From: an uncultured Dechloromonas sp.
Lineage (GTDB): Bacteria; Pseudomonadota; Gammaproteobacteria; Burkholderiales; Rhodocyclaceae
DNA: 59,660 nucleotides
Direction: 5' to 3'
Assembly: GCF_945957265.1 (NCBI RefSeq)
Contig: NZ_CAMFKO010000026.1
Coordinates: 1-59,660, forward strand
Position 1 is the first letter of the stretch, and each line of letters starts with the position of its first letter. Positions 43,652 to 51,296 of this stretch are shown one piece after another. The notes beneath the pieces are model-generated. The model was given only the letters and a program-made list of their open reading frames with translations, was not told the DNA's origin and did no database searches. The translations under genes were made by a program, and so were the position numbers.

Positions 43652-44155
43652 ATGACCAAGAAGACGATATCCACCGAACCGGCGGCAACCGGGACGGCTC
43701 GGACCCGGAAGGGCATTGCGCGTAGCGCCATCGATACCAGCGAGAACATCGCCAATCTGCTGCTTGAAAAGAACCGCGAGCTCTGGCTTGCCGGTCTGGG
43801 GGCGCTCGGCTCGATCGGCCGCAGCACCACAGCCACGGCAGCCCCCGGCCTGCCGTCCTTCGAGAACCTGGTAAGCGCCGGACGATCGCTCGAAGAGCGT
43901 TCGCGCTCCCTGGTGGACGATTCGACCGAGGCCGCGCAGCGCTCGGTCAAGACGCTGGCCTTGCGGGTCGACGAACAGCTCGGGCAATTCGAAGGCGTTT
44001 TCGACCGGCGTGTATGCGACGCTCTGGCCCGCCTCGGAATTCCCCACCGGGCAGAACTAAGCGCGCTGCTCATGCGCATCGAAGCACTCGAGACCGAGGT
44101 TCGCGAACTCCGGGCCACGAAGCAGCCGGCCCGGCGAGGCTCTGCGAACTCCTGA
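43652..44155 (+). CDS. PhaI/PhaF-type phasin (granule-associated protein)
   Basis: 167 residues. The segment ENIANLLLEKNRELWLAGLG matches the N-terminal region of the PhaI/PhaF phasin family, and RVCDALARLGIPHRAELSAL, then RIEALETEVREL, matches its C-terminal coiled region. Basic ends. Coats polyhydroxyalkanoate granules. 25 bases after the hydrolase paralogue and 11 bases before the TetR gene. Confidence 0.88.
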   Translation: MTKKTISTEPAATGTARTRKGIARSAIDTSENIANLLLEKNRELWLAGLGALGSIGRSTTATAAPGLPSFENLVSAGRSLEERSRSLVDDSTEAAQRSVKTLALRVDEQLGQFEGVFDRRVCDALARLGIPHRAELSALLMRIEALETEVRELRATKQPARRGSANS

Positions 44156-44166
44156 GCAAGGCATCG

Positions 44167-44814
44167 ATGAGAACCCGCGACCGGATTCTCGAGCAGGCGC
44201 GCGTGCTCTTCAACGATCAGGGGGTTGGGCGCGTCGCGCTCAACCAGATCGCGCTCGACCTTGAGATGAGCGCCGGCAACCTGCATTACCACTTCAACAC
44301 CCGCGCCAAGCTGATTTCCGCGCTGATCGCACGCTTCGAGCGTGCGGTCGGCGAAATTTCATCGGCCGCCCCGGACCATTACGGCGGAATCGATGACTTC
44401 TGGATGTATCTGCACCTGCTGCTTGAGGTCTGCCTGCGCTATCGCTTCGCCTTGCGCGACCTCGATCAGGTGCTGGCCGAAACACCGGATGCACAGGCCA
44501 GCCTGCAGCGGATTCGCGGCGCCATCGAGCATGCGATGACCAGAGCGTGCAAGGGCATGCAGGAAGCCGGACTGATCGAGGTCGATGACGAAGTGATCGT
44601 CGAACTCGCAGTTCACCTCAGCTTCATCGTCTGCTGCTGGCCGAATTTCGAACTCCTTGCCCGTGAGGGAAGCAACGCCGGCAGCGCACTCGAGACCACC
44701 GCACTCAGGGCACTCGCCCCGCTGGCACCTTATCTCGATCCAAACCAGCGCGCTTATCTGCGCTTCCTGCGGAACAAATACCTGCCGGCGGGAGCCCCGC
44801 ACGCCGTGGTCTAG
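44167..44814 (+). CDS. TetR-family regulator
   Basis: 215 residues from the ATG at 44167, with CAAGG five bases upstream; a longer frame overlaps the phasin gene and is unneeded. The N-terminal helix-turn-helix reads RILEQARVLFNDQGVGRVAL, then NQIALDLEMSAGNLHYHFNT. The C-terminal part fits the extended TetR type often linked with fatty-acid or PHA control. It probably regulates the storage-lipid cluster in which it lies. Confidence 0.92.
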   Translation: MRTRDRILEQARVLFNDQGVGRVALNQIALDLEMSAGNLHYHFNTRAKLISALIARFERAVGEISSAAPDHYGGIDDFWMYLHLLLEVCLRYRFALRDLDQVLAETPDAQASLQRIRGAIEHAMTRACKGMQEAGLIEVDDEVIVELAVHLSFIVCCWPNFELLAREGSNAGSALETTALRALAPLAPYLDPNQRAYLRFLRNKYLPAGAPHAVV

Positions 44815-44831
44815 GCGGGGCCCTTGTCCGC

Positions 44832-44850
44832 CCTCCCTGTTCGGGGGACT
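44832..44850. promoter_or_regulatory. CCCC/GGGG palindromic box i (weak)
   Basis: CCCTCCC-TGTTC-GGGGGACT, about 90 bases before the DUF6489 gene. The left half is imperfect, but GTTC and the right half match boxes a and d. Confidence 0.4.
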
Positions 44851-44938
44851 CAAGCGGCCCGCAGCAGGCCATAGCATGACCCCGTCAGACCATCTGACCG
44901 TTTGACCCGAGTTCCAACCCTTGAACGGAGAGCGCAGC

Positions 44939-45193
44939 ATGAAAACCACCATCGAGATCGATTGCACCCCGGAAGAAGCACGCCGTCTGGCTGGCCTTCC
45001 TGATGTGACGAAAGTCAATGAAGCCTATGTCGACAACCTGACCAAACTCGTCCAGGGCGGGGCGAGCATCGAACAACTCTCGCAACTGGGCCAGTTGATT
45101 TCGCCGCTGGGTAACGCCGGCCTGAATCTGGTCCAGCAACTCATGCAGGTCGGCACGGGGGCCGTGCTCAACGCCACGCGCAAGGAGAAGTAA
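44939..45193 (+). CDS. DUF6489 family small protein
   Basis: 84 residues from the ATG at 44939, with GGAG nine bases upstream. The opening MKTTIEIDCTPEEARRLAGL, then PDVT, is characteristic of DUF6489 as I remember it. Families of this kind are often found with phasins. The rest is a helical QLSQLGQLISPLGNAGLN, then LVQQLMQVG, amphipathic enough for a granule-surface protein. Function unknown. Confidence 0.75.
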   Translation: MKTTIEIDCTPEEARRLAGLPDVTKVNEAYVDNLTKLVQGGASIEQLSQLGQLISPLGNAGLNLVQQLMQVGTGAVLNATRKEK

Positions 45194-45222
45194 GCGGCGC
45201 CGCCACGAGGCGGCCCCCTGGT

Positions 45223-45245
45223 GCGCCCCCCGGTCCGGGGGGCGC
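45223..45245. terminator. GC-only inverted repeat after DUF6489
   Basis: GCGCCCCCC-GGTCC-GGGGGGCGC, a perfect 9-bp stem between convergent genes. No T run follows, so it is either a weak terminator or a variant of the CCCC/GGGG boxes. Confidence 0.45.
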
Positions 45246-45254
45246 GTGGCCGGT

Positions 45255-45530
45255 CTAAAGTATCTTCCCCGGGTTCAGCAGGCTTGCCGGATCCAGTGTT
45301 GCCATGCCGCGCGCCCCGAGGTCGAGCGGAAGGGGGCGGTCGTGCCGATCCTCGGCTCCCTGCAGGGTGACGCCGGCCTGCACTGTCAGCGGGTCGATGT
45401 CCTCGCTGGAGCGCATGCGCTCCAGCGAGGGGATCATCTGGTGCGATTCCGCGTCGACACCATGAACGAGGCAGGTCAGGCCGCCCTGAGGCACGATCTG
45501 GACCCGGTGCGCGTGGCCACCACGCAGCAT
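45255..45530 (-). pseudogene. FAD-linked oxidase (GlcD family) remnant with internal deletion
   Basis: Reads HAHRVQIVPQGGLTCLVHG, then LSLERM-like PSLERM, TVQAGVTLQ and PLDLGARG, which is the FAD-binding domain of GlcD/D-lactate-dehydrogenase-type oxidases. It then jumps in frame to MATLDPASLLNPGKIL and stop, the very C-terminus of the same family. About 300 residues between are missing, and the N-terminus is lost too. It follows the sulfatase gene on the same strand. Confidence 0.75.
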
Positions 45531-45603
45531 GCCGGTGTCGGTACGGCATGGGTAGGGAAGGTGTTTTCCATGTTCAAACCTCTTGCCTGGTGGCCGCTGC
45601 TCG

Positions 45604-47154
45604 TCAGTTCGTTCCGCTGCGCCGGCCGGCTTCGACCCGGCTCATGGTTTCCCGGATCATGCGCGTCATGTCGCCCTGGAGTGCGCCCGCGCGCGGCGGG
45701 AATTCCTTGAAGCTCTCCAGGTGTTCCTGCATCAGGCGCAGGGCCGGTAGATAGACCCAGCCCTTGCCTTCGACCCAGGCCCGGTTTACGTCGCCGTCCT
45801 GGCGCTCGAAGGGGTCCATCAGCAGGTTGGTGATGTTCGGCCGGCCATAGGGCTGCAGGGCGTCCTCCCACTTGCCGTTGCGCTTCGAGGCGAAGCTGAT
45901 TTTCCAGGGGCCGAGGCGGATGGCGGTCAGGTCGCGCTCATCGTAGTAGAACAGATGGTTGCGGGCCGATTTCGGGCTCTTGCCGGTCAGGAAGTCGCTC
46001 TGGTCGAAACCGTCGAGGTGCACCTTGAAGGTCGTCGCGCCGTATTGCTGGCCCTTCTTGAGCTTGGCGACAGTGTCCGGCTCGCCGGCGATGCTGGCCA
46101 GGGTCGGGAACCAGTCTTCCATCGCCACGATGTCGGCCGACACGCTACCCGGCTTGACCTTGCCCGGCCAGCGCACGAGCGCCGGAACGCGCACGCCGCC
46201 TTCCCAGGTCGTGCCCTTGTCGCCGCGGAACGGCGAGGTGCCGCCTTCCGGCCACATGTACTGGTAGGCGCCGTTGTCGGTCGTGTAGATCACCAGGGTG
46301 TTGTCGGCGATGCCCAGCTGGTCGAGCTGCTTGAGGATTTCGCCGACATGGCCGTCGTGCTCGGCCAGGCCGGCTCCGTAGTTGTCGCTGGCCGAGGCCC
46401 GCGAAGTGCCCTTGACGCCATCCTTCAGGTGGGTGAAGACGTGCATGCGGGTGGTGTTGTGCCACAGGAAGAAGGGCTTGCCCTGCTTGGCCTGGCGGGC
46501 GATGAAGTCCTTCGACTTGGCGAGGAGTTCGTCGTCCACGGTTTCCATCCGCTTCGGCGTCAGCGGCCCTTCGTCCTGGGTCGGGCCGTCGGCGGTGCCG
46601 GAAATGATGCCGCGCGGCAGGAAAGCCGTGCTGTTGCCCATGATGCGGGCACGGTCGGGGTCGTAGGGTTCTTCCTGGGCGTTCAGGTGGTAGAGGTTGC
46701 CCCAGAACTCGTCGAAGCCGCGGCGATGCGGCAGGCTGGCTTCGGTGTCGCCGAGGTGGTTCTTGCCGAATTGCCCGGTGGCGTAGCCCTTGGTCTTGAG
46801 CACTTCGGCGAGGGTCACGTCTTCCTTTTTCAGCCCGGTGGGCGAACCCGGCAGGCCGACCAGGGTCAGTCCGGTGCGCACCGGCAACTGCCCGGTGATG
46901 AAGGCGGCGCGTCCGGCCGTGCAGCTCGGGTGGCCGTAGAACGAGGTCAGGCGCATGCCTTCCTTGGCCAGCCGGTCGATGTTGGGCGTCTGGACCCCCA
47001 TGATGTCGCCGCCGAAGGACGAGATGTTCATGTAGCCGATGTCGTCGCCGAAGATGACGACGATGTTCGGTTGTTTCGCTGGCGCCGCCCACGCGCCGTT
47101 GCTTAGCGCAGCGGCGGCGAACAGGATCAGGCTGAGCAGTAGTCGGAATCTCAT
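45604..47154 (-). CDS. Periplasmic type I sulfatase (Cys-type, arylsulfatase A family)
   Basis: 516 residues from the ATG at 47154 with GGAGAC upstream. Signal peptide to about residue 24 (LLSLILFAAAALSNGAWAA). Metal-binding GDDIGY, formylglycine motif CTAGR at 78-82, GKNHLG, TTDNGAYQY and GDKGTTWEGGVRVPALVRW are complete, so it should be active once Cys78 is converted to formylglycine. It cleaves a sulfate ester, releasing the alcohol and sulfate. Box j lies about 90 bases upstream. No FGE-type maturase gene is in the window. Confidence 0.95.
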   Translation of the reverse strand: MRFRLLLSLILFAAAALSNGAWAAPAKQPNIVVIFGDDIGYMNISSFGGDIMGVQTPNIDRLAKEGMRLTSFYGHPSCTAGRAAFITGQLPVRTGLTLVGLPGSPTGLKKEDVTLAEVLKTKGYATGQFGKNHLGDTEASLPHRRGFDEFWGNLYHLNAQEEPYDPDRARIMGNSTAFLPRGIISGTADGPTQDEGPLTPKRMETVDDELLAKSKDFIARQAKQGKPFFLWHNTTRMHVFTHLKDGVKGTSRASASDNYGAGLAEHDGHVGEILKQLDQLGIADNTLVIYTTDNGAYQYMWPEGGTSPFRGDKGTTWEGGVRVPALVRWPGKVKPGSVSADIVAMEDWFPTLASIAGEPDTVAKLKKGQQYGATTFKVHLDGFDQSDFLTGKSPKSARNHLFYYDERDLTAIRLGPWKISFASKRNGKWEDALQPYGRPNITNLLMDPFERQDGDVNRAWVEGKGWVYLPALRLMQEHLESFKEFPPRAGALQGDMTRMIRETMSRVEAGRRSGTN

Positions 47155-47243
47155 TTTGTCTCCTCGTGTTTTGGTTCCGGGAGACCGCCACCCGTCGGGG
47201 GCAACGGTCCATTGGGCCAATATACCGTCGCCATCCGGTGGAA

Positions 47244-47263
47244 ATATCCCCTGAAAGGGGTAG
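47244..47263. promoter_or_regulatory. CCCC/GGGG palindromic box j
   Basis: ATATCCCC-TGAAA-GGGGTAG, about 90 bases before the minus-strand sulfatase start. Box k, facing the other transcription unit, is 20 bases away. Confidence 0.6.
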
Positions 47264-47282
47264 TCCCGAAAAAAATGCCGCC

Positions 47283-47304
47283 CCCCCCCTTGTTGGGGGA
47301 TTCT
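47283..47304. promoter_or_regulatory. CCCC/GGGG palindromic box k
   Basis: CCCCCC-TTGTT-GGGGGATTCTTC, about 124 bases before the truncated YCF48 copy. The GGGGGATTCTTC part is repeated exactly in box l. Confidence 0.6.
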
Positions 47305-47427
47305 TCAGGGGGTTGCCGGGGGTAACTATTGCATCAACGAAATCGCGCATGGAAATCCGGTGGGGATGGGCGGCGCGGATCGTGAATAAAAAGCAGATCG
47401 TCTCGAGGCGGTCGCGAGGAGACTGAA

Positions 47428-47631
47428 ATGAAAAAGGCTAGGCAATTGCAGCTCGCCGTCGTGGCGCTGACCCTGGGCTTCGGTTCGGGCAATGAAATCC
47501 GCACGGCATCGTCGCCGATATTGCAGGCGCAGGGCGACACCGCGCAGGTCTTCACGCACCAGGCCGGAGAGCTGGGCGTGGCCTGGTCCACCGGTTCCGG
47601 CGGCAAGGGCTGGTCGGACATGTTCATGTAG
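47428..47631 (+). pseudogene. Truncated tandem copy of the YCF48-like gene
   Basis: 67 codons with the same start context (GAGGAGACTGAAATG) as the intact gene at 47815. The signal peptide (AVVALTLGFGSG against AVVSALALGFGLSS) and the first blade (GELGVAWSTGSGGKGWSD against GERGLVWSAESGKDWSA) are recognisable, then a stop. The upstream leader and palindrome are duplicated too. Probably a decaying copy; a short secreted peptide is still possible. Confidence 0.75.
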
Positions 47632-47661
47632 TCGGGGCCACCCCCGACGGCTGCGCGATGC

Positions 47662-47684
47662 CCCCCCCCGTTGGGGGATTCTTC
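47662..47684. promoter_or_regulatory. CCCC/GGGG palindromic box l
   Basis: CCCCCCCCCG-TT-GGGGGATTCTTCC, about 130 bases before the intact YCF48-like gene, at the same distance as box k from its own gene. Confidence 0.6.
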
Positions 47685-47814
47685 CAGGCTGTTGCAGCGG
47701 CAAACATGGCATCAACGAAACCGGGCACGTGAATCCACGGCGCGGATCGCAGATAAGAAGCGGATCGCCACAATCGCAATCGATTGTCGAACAAGGTGTC
47801 GCGAGGAGACTGAA

Positions 47815-48813
47815 ATGGAAAAAACAAAGCAGTTGCTGGCAGTGGTTTCGGCCCTGGCACTCGGCTTCGGGCTGAGCAGCGAGGCGCTGACGGCCGGCGC
47901 ATCGGCGCCGGTGCGCATCAATCCCGAGCGCGTTCTCGCGCTGGACATCGGCAAGCATGGCGAGACCGTTTTTGCGGTCGGCGAGCGGGGTTTGGTCTGG
48001 AGCGCCGAGTCCGGCAAGGATTGGTCGGCCCAGAGGACCTCGACCAGCCGCACCCTGACCGCCATCGCTTTTGGCGACGGGGCGAGCGGCGTCGCCGTCG
48101 GGCATGCCGCATCGCTGTTCAGGACCGAGGATGGCGGCAAGAACTGGGTGCCGGTCAAGGTCGATGCCGGGCCGAGCGACGCGCTGCTGGGCGTCACCTG
48201 CCTGGGTGGCGAGCGTTTCGTCGCCTACGGCACCTTCGGCCTTTATCTGGAAAGCACCGACGGCGGCAAGACCTGGAGCCGCGAGTCGATCAAGATTCAG
48301 GAAAGCGCCGGCGCATCGTCGCCGGCGGATGGTGAAGGCGAGTTCGACCGGCACATCATGAAGATCGTCCGCCTCGACAAGAAGCTGCTGCTCATCGGCG
48401 AGTCCGGAACCCTCGCCGAATCGGCGGACGAAGGGAAGTCCTGGCGGCGCCTGGCGGTGCCCTACGAGGGCTCCTTCTTCGGGGCCGTCGTCAGCCAGCG
48501 GGGTGCCGTCGTGCTGCACGGCATGCGCGGCAATGTTTTCCGCTCCACCGACGGCGGCGCCAGCTGGACGCGCATTCCCCTCAATACCGTCAGCGCGGTG
48601 AATGGCGGCACGGTGCTCGCCGACGGCCGCATCGTCCTGGTCGGCAACAACGGCCTGGTCGCCGTCAGTGCCGACGACGGCGCCAGCTTCAAGACGGGCG
48701 CCACCCGGGGCGGCGGCGATATCTCCCAGGCGGTCGAGGCGAAAGCCGGCTCCCTGCTGGTCGCCGGCGCTTCCGGTATCCGCCAGTTCGATCTGGACTC
48801 CTTGAAGAATTAA
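47815..48813 (+). CDS. YCF48/BNR-repeat secreted beta-propeller protein
   Basis: 332 residues from the ATG at 47815 with GCGAGGAGAC upstream. Signal peptide (LLAVVSALALGFGLSSEALT) and repeated Asp-box blades such as TEDGGKNWVPV, STDGGKTWSRE and STDGGASWTRI, as in YCF48/photosystem II assembly-factor-like proteins. In non-photosynthetic degraders this gene is regularly found before an MMPL-family transporter with DUF1302 and DUF1329 genes, as here. Probably a periplasmic scaffold of that uptake or efflux set. Gap to the transporter gene is 16 bases. Confidence 0.9.
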   Translation: MEKTKQLLAVVSALALGFGLSSEALTAGASAPVRINPERVLALDIGKHGETVFAVGERGLVWSAESGKDWSAQRTSTSRTLTAIAFGDGASGVAVGHAASLFRTEDGGKNWVPVKVDAGPSDALLGVTCLGGERFVAYGTFGLYLESTDGGKTWSRESIKIQESAGASSPADGEGEFDRHIMKIVRLDKKLLLIGESGTLAESADEGKSWRRLAVPYEGSFFGAVVSQRGAVVLHGMRGNVFRSTDGGASWTRIPLNTVSAVNGGTVLADGRIVLVGNNGLVAVSADDGASFKTGATRGGGDISQAVEAKAGSLLVAGASGIRQFDLDSLKN

Positions 48814-48829
48814 GCAAAGCGAGCCTTCC

Positions 48830-51220
48830 ATGAGCATTCACGTACATATCGAAGACGAACCGGGGTTGAGCGAGAAGGACTTCTCCTCCAACTTCATCGG
48901 CCGGGCAGCATTGTGGATCTTCCGCCTGCGGCAGCCGCTGCTGCTGCTCTTCATCCTGATCACCATCGTGCTTGGCTATTTCGCCACGCAACTCAAGGTC
49001 GAGGCGGGCTTCTCGAAGATGCTGCCGCTCAAGCACGAGTACATGCAGACCTTCCTGGAGAACGAGAACACCTTTGGCGGGGCCAACAAGGTCCTGATCG
49101 CCATCAAGAGCAAGAACGGCGATATCTACAACAAGGAGTTCATGGATACCCTGCGCAAGGTGACCGACGACGTGTTCTTCGTCCGCGGCGTCGAGCGCAG
49201 TTCGGTGACCTCGCTGTTTTCGCCGAATGTCCGCTACCACGAGGTGGTCGAGGACGGCTTCCGCGGCGGCAACATCGTCGACTCCGATTTCGCCGGAACG
49301 CCGCAGCAACTGGCCGCCGTTCGCGAGAACGTGCTGAAGTCGTCGTGGGTCGGGCGCATCGTCGCCAACGACCACAGCTCGGCCATGGTGGTGGCAACCC
49401 TGCAGGAGCAGGACCCGCAGACCGGCGCCCGGCTCGACCTGCAGGAGGTGGCCAAGCGCCTGGAGGAAATCCGCGGCAAATACGAGAACGACGCCGTGTC
49501 GCTGCACATCATCGGCTTCGCCAAGTCGGTGGGCGACATCGCCAGCGGCGCCAACGGCGTCATCGCGTTCTTCGCCGTCGCCTTCCTGATCACCGCCGCC
49601 GTTCTCCGCTGGTACTCCGGTTCGACCATGCTGACCGCCTGGGCGCTGATCTGCGCGGTGGTCCCCGTGATCTGGCTGCTCGGCCTGCTGCCGCTGCTCG
49701 GCCTGGCGCTCGACCCGATGTCCATCCTGGTTCCCTTCCTGATCTTCTCGATCGGGGTGTCGCACGCGGTGCAGATGACCAACGCGTGGAAGCTGGAAAC
49801 CCTGAAGGGAGCGGACGGGGTGACTGCATCGCGCATCTGTGTGCTGAAGCTGTTTGTTCCCGGTGCCATGGCCCTGGTTGCCAACGCCCTCGGTTTCCTG
49901 GTGATCGCTTTTGTCGATATCGAAATGGTGCGCGAGCTCGCCCTGACCGCCACGCTCGGCGTCACGGTGATGATCGTCACCAACAAGATGCTGTTGCCGA
50001 TCCTGCTCTCCTACATGAAGATCTCGGCGAAATCGGCACAGAAGCTGGCCGGCAAGGAAACCGCCGGCGATGCGCTGTGGGAGCGCATCGGCCCGCTGGC
50101 CACGCGGCGCGGCAGCATTCCGGCGCTGCTCGTCGGTCTGGTCCTGCTGGTCGCCGGCGGCATGATCGCCACGGATCTGAAGATCGGCGACCTGGGCAAG
50201 GGCGTTCCCGAGTTGCGCCCGGACTCCCGCTACAACCAGGACGTCGAGGTCATCACCAGCAAGTTCAACATCGGCATCGACCTGATGCAGGTGCTGGTCG
50301 AGGCCAAGGGCATGACCGCTCCCTGTACCGACCGCAACGTGCTCGACAAGATGGACGAGTTCGAATTCCTGATGCGCCAGAACCCGGGTGTGCAGAGTGT
50401 CGTCGGCATGCCCAGTATCATCAAGGTCGGCACCCAGCAGTATGGCGAGAACTTCGTCAAGTGGCGCGCCATCCCGGAAGACAAGGCGCAGATCGCGCAG
50501 GGTGTGACGGTGGCCAACCGCTACGGCAACGAGTTCATGACGCCGGGCTGCCAGCTGATGCCGATTTCCATCTACACGCGGGATCACCAGGCGACGACCA
50601 TTGCCGGCATCGTCGACCAGGTCAAGGATTTCCAGGCGGCCAACGCGGCCGACGAGGTCAAGTTCAAGCTCGCGCTGGGCAACGTCGGGGTCATGGCGGC
50701 CACCAACGAGGCCGTCGCCGCCGCCGACAAGTGGGTCAACCTGGCGCTGTTCGTGTCGGTGGCCGGTCTGTGCCTGCTGACCTTCCGCTCGCTGGCCATC
50801 ACGCTGTGCATCGTCATCCCGCTCGGCATCGTCACCGTGTTGTGCAATGCCGTCATGGCGACGCTCGGCATCGGGGTCAAGGTCAATACGCTGCCGGTTG
50901 TCGCCCTGGGTGTCGGTGTCGGCGTCGACTACGGCATCTATCTTTTCGAGCGCATGAAGCACGAGATGCAGGGGCGCGGTCATTCGCTGAAGGACGCCTA
51001 TGTGATTGCCCTCAAGCAGCGCGGCACGGCATCGGTGTTCACGGCGGTGACGATGACCATTTCGGTCATCACCTGGACCTTCTCTGCACTGAAGTTCCAG
51101 GCGGACATGGGCATCCTGCTGGCCTTCATGTTCCTGGTGAACATGATCGGCGCCATCTTCCTGCTGCCGGCACTGGCGGCGTGGCTGGTGCGCCCGGCGG
51201 CGAGCGGGCACAAGCATTGA
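48830..51220 (+). CDS. MMPL/RND-superfamily transporter
   Basis: 796 residues. One N-terminal helix (LLLLFILITIVLGYFATQL), a large periplasmic loop, a first helix bundle around 240-420, a second loop and a second bundle to the C-terminus (MGILLAFMFLVNMIGAIFLL), the doubled HpnN/MMPL layout of an inner-membrane exporter of hydrophobic substrates. Between YCF48 and DUF1302 it forms a recurrent four-gene unit thought to move hydrophobic compounds or lipids across the envelope. Confidence 0.93.
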   Translation: MSIHVHIEDEPGLSEKDFSSNFIGRAALWIFRLRQPLLLLFILITIVLGYFATQLKVEAGFSKMLPLKHEYMQTFLENENTFGGANKVLIAIKSKNGDIYNKEFMDTLRKVTDDVFFVRGVERSSVTSLFSPNVRYHEVVEDGFRGGNIVDSDFAGTPQQLAAVRENVLKSSWVGRIVANDHSSAMVVATLQEQDPQTGARLDLQEVAKRLEEIRGKYENDAVSLHIIGFAKSVGDIASGANGVIAFFAVAFLITAAVLRWYSGSTMLTAWALICAVVPVIWLLGLLPLLGLALDPMSILVPFLIFSIGVSHAVQMTNAWKLETLKGADGVTASRICVLKLFVPGAMALVANALGFLVIAFVDIEMVRELALTATLGVTVMIVTNKMLLPILLSYMKISAKSAQKLAGKETAGDALWERIGPLATRRGSIPALLVGLVLLVAGGMIATDLKIGDLGKGVPELRPDSRYNQDVEVITSKFNIGIDLMQVLVEAKGMTAPCTDRNVLDKMDEFEFLMRQNPGVQSVVGMPSIIKVGTQQYGENFVKWRAIPEDKAQIAQGVTVANRYGNEFMTPGCQLMPISIYTRDHQATTIAGIVDQVKDFQAANAADEVKFKLALGNVGVMAATNEAVAAADKWVNLALFVSVAGLCLLTFRSLAITLCIVIPLGIVTVLCNAVMATLGIGVKVNTLPVVALGVGVGVDYGIYLFERMKHEMQGRGHSLKDAYVIALKQRGTASVFTAVTMTISVITWTFSALKFQADMGILLAFMFLVNMIGAIFLLPALAAWLVRPAASGHKH

Positions 51221-51225
51221 AAAAA

Positions 51226-51245
51226 GCCGGGCCGACGAGCCCGGC
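51226..51245. other. Hairpin between transporter and DUF1302 genes
   Basis: GCCGGGC/GCCCGGC stem with a CGACGA loop in the 76-bp gap. No T run; may adjust expression or mRNA stability within the operon. Confidence 0.4.
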
Positions 51246-51296
51246 CAGGGGAATCAACAATTGATAGACGTACATAAACCACCAAAGGAGGTTGGA

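Noticed and set aside
48689..51217. 842-codon frame antisense to the MMPL transporter
   Set aside because: Same reason: exact antisense of a clear membrane protein gene, with a highly charged, implausible translation.
51226..51245. Hairpin after the transporter gene as a terminator
   Set aside because: No T run follows on the plus strand and the DUF1302 gene begins directly after with a strong ribosome site.
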